A stretch of 64,000 nt of DNA, taken from contig JANATF010000009.1 in the NCBI GenBank assembly GCA_029449245.1, positions 1,364,001 through 1,428,000 on the forward strand, read 5' to 3'. Below are positions 55,594 through 64,000 of this stretch, in pieces (the stretch's first letter is position 1; every line of letters starts with the position of its first letter). Below the pieces are notes generated by a model, which was not told the DNA's origin, searched no databases, and worked only from the letters and a program-made list of their open reading frames with translations. A program made the position numbers and the translations under genes. Origin of the DNA: Mortierella alpina (Eukaryota > Mortierellomycota > Mortierellomycetes > Mortierellales > Mortierellaceae).

Positions 55594-56085
55594 AGCAAGA
55601 TCCTACAAGTGGAGAATATCCGAGAAGCCTGGCCCGACGAATGAAGACCTAGTCGACCCCTCTCCCTGACCCAATAAATACACCTTTGAAAGAAGGAAGA
55701 AGACTGACAAATTTTCATTAGGCGATGACGGTGTCCATTCTGAACTTAATTGTACCGTACTGTCAATTGACATTGCTGAACGTCAGCGCAGCAACCACCT
55801 CCATTGAGCTAAACCCGATTTGAAAACACGCCGGCATGCGCAGTTGTGCCGAGTGACTCAGCATGCCTTCGTAGTTGACGGAAGACGGTCAATATGGTGA
55901 AATTTCTCCCACGCGCGAACATAAAAGCGCGTGAACCCCCCCCACTTTTTTTTTCTACTCCATCATCCACATCCACTGCCCACCCAAGGACAAACAGACT
56001 GCTTCATACCTTCGCGTTTCTTCTCTATAACACCAAAACAACACCCTCTACTCTGAACATTCCGTTCACTGCAATACCTCCAGAA
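55594..56085. other. Intergenic region and leader of the PEP mutase-like gene
   Basis: This holds the 3' UTR of the small peptide gene and a C/T-rich leader (55930-56080). The in-frame extension to 55894 looks like leader rather than protein. Confidence 0.5.
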
Positions 56086-56859
56086 ATGTCCTCTCCCGAC
56101 CAAAATGCCACTGCTCTTCTCTTCCGGAGCCTCCACAAATCCGGCCAGCCATTGGTCCTCGGCAACGTTTATGATGCCGCCACAGCCTCCATCATGGTCT
56201 CTTTGCCTTCTGCCAAAGCCATCGCCACAGCCAGCTTTGCCATCGCTGCAGTTGAGGGCGTGTACGATGACGATATGACGCGGGAGCAAAACCTGGCAGC
56301 CATCAAAAAGATTGCGGCGGTCGTTGTCCCACATAAACCACTGACAGCGGATCTGCAGGATGGATATGATGATATCAAGGATACTATTCGACGGGTTATT
56401 GAGCTGGGTGTCGTTGGCTGCAATATTGAGGATGTGGACTGCAAGTCTCGTAAACTGAGGACGCTCGAGGACGCAGTCCAACGCATCAAACTCGCTGTCG
56501 AGGCTGCCAAGGAAGCAGGCGTCCCAGACTTTGCTATTAACGCAAGAACAGATGTCCTTGGTCATGACGGATCGATCGCGGATGCTATCGAGAGAGGAAA
56601 GGCTTTCTTGGCTGCTGGAGCAAAGACAGTATTCGTCTGGGGAGGCCCCAAGGGGCGTGGAGTGTCCAGAGAGGAGGTCAAGATCCTCGTGAAGGCTCTC
56701 GATGGGCGTCTCAATGTCATCAAGCGCTTAGGGGAGGGATTCTTGAGTATTGAAGAGTTGAAGGAGATTGGTGTTGCCAGAATTAGTGTGGGACCTGGTC
56801 TTTATCTGATTGCCATGGCTGCTTACAAGTCTGCAGCCGAAACATTGCTTTCGTCGTAA
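56086..56859 (+). CDS. PEP mutase / isocitrate lyase superfamily enzyme
   Basis: The product is 257 aa and intronless. The start ATG at 56086 follows CCAGAA and begins MSSPDQNATALLFRSLHKSG, the usual N terminus; the frame open from 55894 is not conserved-looking. Superfamily motifs: GNVYDAATA (about 26-34), TADLQDGYDD with Mg-binding acidic residues (about 87-96), GCNIEDVD (about 110-117) and INARTDVL (about 151-158), then SVGPGLY near the C terminus. These enzymes make or cleave C-C or P-C bonds next to a carboxylate in an (alpha/beta)8 barrel. The exact reaction (oxaloacetate hydrolase-, methylisocitrate lyase- or PEP mutase-like) cannot be assigned. AATAAA is at 56868-56873, nine bases past the stop. 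Confidence 0.9.
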   Translation: MSSPDQNATALLFRSLHKSGQPLVLGNVYDAATASIMVSLPSAKAIATASFAIAAVEGVYDDDMTREQNLAAIKKIAAVVVPHKPLTADLQDGYDDIKDTIRRVIELGVVGCNIEDVDCKSRKLRTLEDAVQRIKLAVEAAKEAGVPDFAINARTDVLGHDGSIADAIERGKAFLAAGAKTVFVWGGPKGRGVSREEVKILVKALDGRLNVIKRLGEGFLSIEELKEIGVARISVGPGLYLIAMAAYKSAAETLLSS

Positions 56860-58322
56860 CTTTAAAAAATAAATAGCATGCTCGACGAAGTATGATGCCT
56901 GACGGGACATCATGCAAGTGATGAGAGCACTTACCCGACATGTGCAGCAAACCTTTTAGTGACGGCGTATGGCCCTTTCGCGACGTCAACTACGTACAGT
57001 ACAGTCCCCCATCACATAACGTGAAGTTTTTTCACGCTATGTGATTTCCATATATTTTGCAGAATTTGATTGGCAGATGGCATTGACTGAATTGTAAGGT
57101 CTACTTAAGATCGTCCCTCACTCATGGTGACACTCGACATGGATGATATGGCAGAGTCGGAGGTGCTCAGAGCCATTGTGCACGATGTTCAAATAGACCT
57201 TACAATTCAGTCAATGCCATCTGCCAATCAAATTCTGCAAAATATATGGAAATCACATAGCGTGAAAAAACTTCAGGTTATGTGATGGGGGACTGTACTG
57301 CACAAATCAATTTTCATAGCCAACGAACCTCAACTAGCGTACATAGTGCTCCTCATGCAGTTTCGAGGTACTTTGATATAAACGGTCTGGGCAAACGAAG
57401 GTTACATTGTGCTTGGACGTTGCCGCATTTCTCTTGCTGTGGCGGCACCTTTCCTATTGCTCTTTTTCTGTCTGCTGTGCTTTTTTAGGGATGCTACTTT
57501 TATAGACCTCCAGATATGCTATATGCTTACCAACATCAAAGTAATATGTGCTCGTCGCATTCCTTACACACTGCGAATGCGACGGGAAAGCTGGGTTATT
57601 CGAACTGAAAGGGACACTGTCATCATGGTGCAGCACTACTCGGCGACAGCGTTACACATTAAGCATCGTCACGACATACTCATGCACGACAGCCTTATTC
57701 ACGGTGCCCGCGCCCTCGAGACTAGACCAATTCTCTGTACATGCACCGCGCCCCGTCGCAGTGTGTGTAACCCATCGGAAAGCGGCGAAAATCAAATTTG
57801 TTCGTTTCTAATTGGCGGATGGCACAAGGGCCGCATGAGGGTTGTATATACGTCGGAGCCTTTGACGATACTAATCAATCTAGTGTGTGAAGAGGCCTTG
57901 GTCAATCGACTTTCGGACTTCGTTTCAGCGGACGACTCACCATATAAATGACACCTGTTGCGGAAAACTGTCTCATGAACACAAAAACTACTCCTCAGCC
58001 TTTTTTTTTTTGTTCGTTGTAAATCACCACTGTCGAACACCGGTATTCAGGGCGATCAGCTAAAGTCACTAGCCATAATCTGCCTGCACTTCAGAACCAC
58101 ACTTTGTTGAGAGTGTCTGTTATCACGTTCATAAACCAGCCCTGCTTCTGGCGCTTAAGGAGGTAAGGATCTAAGATCTCATCCACGGTCCGGGCCGCGA
58201 CGGCAACTTCTGATCCCTTTTATAACCACCATGATCCATAAGGATGTGAGCTGAAGCGCTCCAACTTCGGAGTAGAGATGGGAATACAATTAGCAAGCTG
58301 ATTTCCTACTCTGGTTATAGAT
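56860..58322. other. Intergenic region containing a MITE; no supported gene
   Basis: The MITE occupies 57002-57295. A 180-codon ORF (57409-57951) begins with a hydrophobic stretch but has no recognisable domain, no AATAAA close by and poor coding character. I do not accept it as a gene without expression data. Confidence 0.5.
57002..57295. mobile_element. MITE (Tc1/mariner-type TA target) with 102-bp terminal inverted repeats
   Basis: The 294-bp element begins CAGTCCCCCATCACATAAC and ends with its inverse. The arms 57002-57103 and 57194-57295 are inverted repeats with one mismatch in 102 bp, around a 90-bp centre. TA flanks both sides (57000-57001 and 57296-57297), the duplication typical of Tc1/mariner-type transposition. 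Each arm also contains its own hairpin: 57011-57025 pairs with 57031-57045, 14 of 15. It has no coding capacity, so it must depend on a transposase elsewhere. The near-perfect arms suggest recent activity. Confidence 0.92.
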
Positions 58323-60839
58323 ATGCCACCACGCACACACTCATTCTCCACCAGCGGAGGATCAGCTCTGGACAGCGACAGACCCATAGAAGTTCTTCAG
58401 GACAATATTCATCATCTTGATTACTCATGCAGCTGCGAGTTCCAGAATTGTGACAAAGGCTGTCGTCACATCGGACGTCCGCGCAAACTCGCATTCACGT
58501 CTCAAGTTTGTCAAGGGACAGGATTAGGTCGACCTTTCAGTCAACTATGGGCTTGGTTGGCTGCAGCGCTTTTAGTATTTGCTTTAAGAAACAGCCAAAT
58601 ACAACAGGCCAGATATTCACTTCTGAATCATGCTTCTTTAGGTGAGTTTCTGTCGTCAGATCACGAAATCAGAATGGCCTGGGCAACTGCTTATTGGGAA
58701 ACCCGAGGTCTGACATTTTTCCTTAGAAATGGCGGATTGTAAGGTCAATGAGACGATCGTCTTAGAGGAGACTCCTTTGTTATCATATAAGAAGCAAGTT
58801 GAAAGTGCCACCGAAGAAGATATGAACGCCACAGCGATTCACACAGGTATGCAGCATTCAAAGCGAACTATTTTTTTTGGGACTTTCGCACTCTTACTCG
58901 TGATACTTACAGAGTTCACTATGCTTCCTTAACGTGCGCAGACACTCGTATGTTAAGAACTGTAAAGTACCAGGGCCTAGTCCTCAACTCTTCCGCTCAC
59001 TACCAGGACCAGATCCACGTGTATCACGTCGCCAAAGAGTTTGGGCCTGCGTCGATGGGCGGCTTGGGGATGGTGGTTACTGCCCTTGCCATCGCGCAGC
59101 AACAGGAGCAGCATACGGTCAACGTGGTGATGCCACACTACTCTTTCCTAGACGAGCAGCGGGACATCGACATCGTGTATCACACCACCCTTTCCATCGA
59201 CATCAGGGATGAACTGCATGAACTCCGACCGGTCCACTTCAAGATCCACTCCTTCCAATATTTTGAGGCCTACGACGAACAATCTCTGACCCCTGTCACT
59301 GTGTGGCTGATTGGACCTGGAGACATCAAGCCTTTTGATAAAGCGTTCAACATCGAGGATGCACGCAAGATTTATTTTTTGCCAAAGGCCTTGCCGAGCG
59401 GGTGGAGAGATCTCTTTTTTTGCAAGGCTGTTGCCACGTTTCTTAGGTCCCAGAACGTCCGCGACTCGGGAAGTGGCCTTTGGACACCTCATCCAGTCGA
59501 TGTCATTCACCTGCACGGTGCGACCAACGCCCTGGTCTTGCATTACCTCCAACAGATACACTGGAGCAGGCACAGCACTGAGAAACTACCAGCTCTAATC
59601 TACACTCTACACGACTACCTCGACGAGTTACTATACTCAAACGACATGAGGAGCTTTAACAAATTCGAGAATGGCGTCTGCTATGGCAATAGATCAACAA
59701 ACTCGAATTCCCACGTGGCTGATATTTCGAAATATTATCGCAATGACGACGGTCTTCTGTTCACTTCGTCCCTTGGCATCGACTTGGCGCACGCATCCAC
59801 ATTTGTCTCCAAGACGATGACCAAGGACATTGTAGAGGGTCGGCAGGATTTCTACCTGAAGGAACTTGTACTCGACAGCATCCTGGATCAAGCAGAGAGG
59901 AACCTCTTCATCGGTATCACCAATGGTATCGACATCAGACGACTGAATCCATGGACAAGTCCAGAACTGTGTCAGGACCAACTAGCCTTCCCCTATGTTG
60001 CTTTAGCTGGTAACGGCTGCGTCTCAAAGCATGATGTGGGCGATGAGGAGAACAACAACGGAGCTCGTGCAGATTATGGGGTACCAAAAACGACAATTCG
60101 ATCAGCCAAAGAAGCCGCTAAACGATACCTAATCTCGAAAGGATTTCTGGAGGATCAAGACCTTCATCGTCCACTGCTTCTCTTTATCGGCCGCTTTCAG
60201 TACAACAAGGGTATCGCGTTTTTCGAAACAGCTAGCTCTGCGATCCACTCTGGAGGCGGCAAGTTTGTCATCATGGGCCAGCCAAACAGCAATCCTATTG
60301 AGGACATAAGCCATCTCAGGCACCGGTTCAATGGGACCGTTGAGATTATCTCCGATGCCCAAGGTCAACGACACTGGGGCATTTACTTGCGGGCCGCCGC
60401 CGACTTTTTGTTCGTTCCATCCTTGACCGAGAGCTTTGGTCTTGTGGCGGCAGAGGGTCTTTTGTTTGGATCGACCGTCATCTCATCAGGAGTTGGAGGA
60501 TTGACGGAATTCCTGATCGAAAACCCCCTCGATAGCCATACTGGACAGCAATATCGACTTGACAGCTCCCTGCCTGGATGCCCGACTGCGAGCATCCATA
60601 AAAACAAGCACAACAGTTACTTTTTTGATGCATTTGCCTCAGACGCCCATTCTCAGCTGTCGACAGCGATCGACCATGCGCTTCGGGACTGGAGGGACTT
60701 TCAACTTCATCCTATAGCACATGAGGTCTTCCTCACAAAGTTGCAGGAAACTGCTCTCGCGATGAGCTGGGATCGTCCTGGCGGGCCGGTATCAGAGTAC
60801 CGGGCATTGTACAGCATAGCGCTCAATCTGATTCGCTGA
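58323..60839 (+). CDS. Membrane-anchored starch/glycogen synthase-like (GT5-like) glycosyltransferase
   Basis: Exons 58323-58641, 58727-58846 and 58942-60839 join through introns of 85 nt (GTGAGT...CCTTAG) and 95 nt (GTATGC...GCGCAG) to 778 aa. A short cytosolic N terminus precedes one membrane segment (about 73-89, LWAWLAAALLVFAL), giving a type II topology. The GT-B fold catalytic region starts near 175. It has EFGPASMGGLG near 179 (ADP/UDP-sugar-binding GGLG loop, lacking the usual following Asp), a NGID motif near 473, FIGRFQYNKG near 560 and TESFGLVAAEG near 641 (E-x7-E). These are GT5 starch/glycogen-synthase features. Fungal glycogen synthase is GT3, and fungal GT5 domains normally sit in giant alpha-1,3-glucan synthases, so a stand-alone membrane-anchored form is unusual. 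Donor and product are unknown. Confidence 0.82.
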
Positions 60840-60993
60840 AGCAAAATCGGTCCTTGTTTATAGCATCAAAGCATACCCTTCACTCATTTCTTCCTGCCTG
60901 TAATCAATCTTTCTTTCGTTATCATAAACTACATTGGGCCATTTATTTGCAGGACCATACTCCCGAATCGCTTCCCATGTCTAACTGAGTCTT

Positions 60994-61409
60994 TCAGTAT
61001 GCGATTTGGGCTGCAGTTCTGCTCTGGTCACAGAAGTGGGTCCGGTCATCGTAGCAGGCATAATAAACGATCGGACCAGTTACGCAATTGCAATAAACAC
61101 GAAGACCGACGTCGCCATAGTTCCCATACTGTTCATGGGACACAGTGGCCGAAGACAGCTGTGGGTCGCCCATGCTCACGAAGTTGGCGATGACAGTGTA
61201 TCCGTTATTGGTCATGACAGGTTTCTTGGCCAGAAACACGGTGCGATAATGTCCAGCCTCGTTACCCACGTCGTCCCAGAGATGAAATCCTATGTCGGCA
61301 CGTCCAGCAAAGCCAGCAGCCGTTGTGCCGATACAGAGTCCCCAACTTGCATATGTTGTTTTGAGGACAGGATGGTGAGGTGTACCACAGCGTGAAAGAT
61401 GCTGAACAT
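60994..61409 (-). pseudogene. Small minus-strand gene, 5' end frame-broken or unresolved
   Basis: A minus-strand frame of about 125 codons (from about 61370 to the stop at 60994) reads a coherent protein segment: SWGLCIGTTAAGFAGRADIG, then HLWDDVGNEAGHYRTVFLAK and a Cys-containing tail ending TAAQIAY. An ATG with a hydrophobic start (61409, MFSIFHAVVHLTILSS) lies in another frame, and I see no intron that joins the two. AATAAA (plus TTTATT 60942-60947) follows the stop by about 47 nt, and an AAATAAAGG TATA-like site lies near 61480. It is either a frameshifted secreted-protein gene or has an unusual short intron. No family is recognised. Confidence 0.45.
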
Positions 61410-62567
61410 GGCTTCGAGATGAAAATGTGTTTGCGAGAAAGGATGAAGTTAGCTGAAGAGCGAGACGAATAAGAATAAGCCTTTATTTGCACCATGCAAG
61501 TGTGCCAAGTGCTTTGGAGGGGGGGGGGGGGGGAGGGTTTAGGTACCTATTGGATGATGGAATGATACGAGCAAATGTTTGTGTGGTTGGAAATGCTTTC
61601 AAAAAGAAGAGGTAACCTTTCTCCAGCCTGTTGTTGTCGTGCCTTTCGACCACCCATTGAAGCGGTCTCGTTCACCAAGGCTCAGACTGTTGTAGACTAA
61701 TGCAGAGGCTGCCATGAATGGATTCTGTCTGGGAGCACAAGGATACAAGGGTACAGGCACACACAACGACTCAAGGTACAAGAGCAAGCTTTAAGCAGTT
61801 GCCTTTTTGACAAGCCAAAGTACATCTATCAACGAGAACATAGAAGATGCGTTCTTGACCGACGGAGAGGCAACCAGTGATAATCTGCACGGAATGGGAG
61901 GTGGATAAGTAGGGTGCAATGGGCACCATGACAACAAAAGCTCAGGTGCTTTTATCCCACTTAAATCATACGCTCGACCATACCGCGTGTATCTCTTAGA
62001 TAGCTACCGCTTAGTGTGGACACAATCTCGCAGAATTCATGCATCGTTTATGTGAGCACCTGCTTGGAGCCCCAACCCATGTGGGCACCGAGGCAAGGCG
62101 CTGGCTCAATTCGTACCTTGTCCACCCTTTGACATGTGCGCAGTGGATGAACCATTAGCAACAGGAATGCCAAGGGCGACGGATACATATCATGGTGCAT
62201 TGGGTAGTGATCTGGACGCCAATGCGAGGGTGGGGGGCATGTGGAAGCAGCGACAACCTCAAAGGGGAAGTCATGAAAGGTCAACGGCCATTTCCTTTAT
62301 AGAAGCAAGTAACGACGCTTTCCAACCATGCATCAAGCTCGCCCAAGCATGGCGTTGTCTCGGGGATGCCGAGTTCTGGCGTCTGAGAGGCTGCAGTGCA
62401 AGATAGAGAGGTTTTTTTTGCTTCCGCTGCGACAGGTCCTGTACGTGTTTGCTGTAACGGCGATCATATACATACTCACACGGACGGGTCTTGTAGGTCT
62501 GCGCGATTCTTTCAGTCGTTACGTTTTATGGCTGATACATGATACACATGAAGTTGCTGCTTGTTAT
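61410..62567. other. Intergenic region with a poly-G tract; no supported gene
   Basis: A run of 15 G (61519-61533) inside a G-rich stretch is the only notable element. Short frames at 61600-62400 lack coding character. Confidence 0.5.
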
Positions 62568-64000
62568 TTACATACGGCAATGCTGCAATGCGCGGGCTTG
62601 TTGCACAAGTACAATAATGGTCAGCACCATGGCTGACAGAGATAGCACGGTGGCGAATAAAAATATTGCTGAAGGCCAAACCTCCAGTGTTCTGCTATAC
62701 ACCGTTGCAAATGTTACAGGTGCCAACACTGCCGCCACGGATTCAAATGTGGCCAATGTCCCCATCGTCTTGCCGACCCTTTCGGGAGCCACGGATTGAG
62801 AGACGATGCCACGAACAGCAGGAAAGAACAGACTGCCGACAGCGCCGGTCATTCCTCCGAGATAGAATAGTTCGCCGATAGCTGCAACACTGTAAATGAG
62901 CATGGTCAAAGACTCCAGGAGGAGTCCTAGGACGGCGACTTTGAGGTCAAAGTTGATGCTGCTCATAGGGTTCGGAATCGAATGTTGAGGAGCGAAACGT
63001 TTAACCATCGGTAAGAGTATGGTCAGGGAGACCAGCCGACTGAGGCCTTGGACTGCAGTGACATAGCTCATCTTTTCGTTTGGCCAATGGAATCTGTACA
63101 GCAAGTATGTGGGGATATGAGTAGTAACTCCTGTAGGTACGCGAGCGGTACAGTTAGTATGCTGTTCGTCAAAAGTGTCTCCAGAGGTACAGAGTCCCCT
63201 CGTGATATATTCTTACCAAGGATAGCTCCAAGGACCAGGAAGCAGACGATCATCAGTGTCAGCAAGCTGTATTTCCCGGCAAGTCGAGTTTGCAAATGCT
63301 GTGGTATAATTCCTGTGGTGAATACCTTGAGGCGATGGGCGTAGGATTTCGTATCTTTGTGCAGGTGTTCAGAGTTGCAAGGCTGATCAGGGAGGTCCTC
63401 GGACTGAACCACGATGGACTCGGTGCCCGAGTGTTGTAGCTGTGCTGCTTGCAGATGATCGTTTTGCTTTAGTGCTGCAATGGTCAAAGACTCTGGGATC
63501 AGAAGGACATATAATATGTCAAGCGCATATATCGCCGGGACCATCCAGAAGAAGACGGCATACAGTCCAAAGTGCTTTGCTACAAGTCCTGCCGTGACAG
63601 ACCTGAATCCAAAAAAAAACCATCGAACCGGGGAATCAGATAAGATTAGATCGCAGAGGCAGAGGTTCCAGTTCCACGCTGAGCGAAAACAATGGCTCTG
63701 AAGATTACCCAAAGCCAATACCCGCGTACAGCCCAGCGATGATCTGACCAAAGACCACAGTGCGCTCCTCGGGACGGGTGACATCGGCCGCATATGCATG
63801 TGTCAACGAGATCAGCGACAATATAGATCCTGCTGCCCCGTCGATGATGTTACCAACCCAAAGGAAGTTAAGGCTCATCCCTTTGTTATGATACACGATA
63901 ACAGGAAAAAGGCTTGCGATGGTTGATCCTATGGCCCAGAGCATCAGTGCCCGCCGACGTCCGATGCGATCGCTGAGTCCAGACCAAAAGCGGACCATCA
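62568..64000 (-). CDS. MFS transporter, 3' part (5' end beyond the window)
   Basis: Exons 63709-64000 (partial), 63217-63602 and 62568-63130 join through introns of 106 nt (GTAATC...TTCAG) and 86 nt (GTAAGA...TACAG) in one continuous frame. The first visible exon carries the MFS motif-A loop GLSDRIGRRRALML between TM2 and TM3, then SLTHAYAADVTRPEERT. At least eight hydrophobic segments follow. A charged loop of about 60 residues (near 63500-63330) with a His/Gln-rich stretch separates the two six-helix halves. The pattern resembles the tetracycline-resistance/HCP1-like branch of major facilitator proteins. Substrate unknown. The stop at 62568 follows a short cytosolic tail. Confidence 0.87.

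Noticed and set aside
57409-57951. 180-codon plus-strand ORF after the MITE
   Set aside because: No domain, no near AATAAA and no typical leader; random open frames of this size occur in this composition.
58729-58932. 67-aa separate membrane peptide upstream of the glycosyltransferase
   Set aside because: Its second half is intron; the GTATGC donor at 58847 joins its first 39 codons to the glycosyltransferase frame in phase.

Overview
This window is eukaryotic and almost certainly fungal. Genes carry short GT-AG introns (about 47-115 nt) with GTAAGT/GTGAGT/GTATGC-type donors, many have AATAAA signals 20-50 nt past the stop, and the gene families are typical of filamentous fungi (LtrA-like membrane protein, DUF4246, MYND protein, DhaK-DhaL dihydroxyacetone kinase, TNT-type NADase, small secreted proteins). 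An early-diverging (Mortierella-like) fungus is my leading guess, but this is inference; nothing here fixes the phylum. I found no tRNA, rRNA, CRISPR or telomeric repeat by eye.

Left half (1-30604): a repeat domain. A 2,232-bp unit is repeated head to tail about 8 times (2990-30604). The array is broken by mobile DNA. A Ty3/gypsy-like element (element 1, minus strand, cut by the left edge) ends exactly where the array begins. A full-length 8,681-bp Ty3/gypsy element with 999-bp LTRs (element 2, 6067-14747, minus strand) sits in unit 2. A solo copy of the same LTR (16984-17982) sits at the identical position in unit 3, with the same CCCC target duplication. Unit lengths obey exact arithmetic: 2,232 empty, 3,235 with solo LTR, 10,917 with the full element. 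Both elements express pol in the -1 frame relative to gag. Element 1 carries a textbook -1 frameshift signal (GGGAAAC, 5-nt spacer, potential H-type pseudoknot).

Middle (30605-39000): gene relics, then a ~1.83-kb tandem segmental duplication. It gives two PhzF-family isomerase/epimerase genes, an intact dihydroxyacetone kinase (DAK) gene, and a truncated copy of the DAK 3' end between the PhzF paralogues.

Right part (39000-64000): ordinary gene-bearing DNA. Genes: a large secreted Pro-rich protein; DUF4246; a MYND zinc-finger protein; two small secreted proteins; a secreted TNT-domain NADase-like protein (two exons); an LtrA-family membrane protein (five exons, resolved here); a third small Cys-rich secreted peptide; a PEP mutase/isocitrate-lyase-like enzyme; a 294-bp MITE with 102-bp terminal inverted repeats; a membrane-anchored starch-synthase-like (GT5-like) glycosyltransferase (three exons); a small minus-strand gene or pseudogene; and the 3' part of an MFS transporter running off the right edge. 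The genes are monocistronic with their own signals, and no operon-like pathway is evident.
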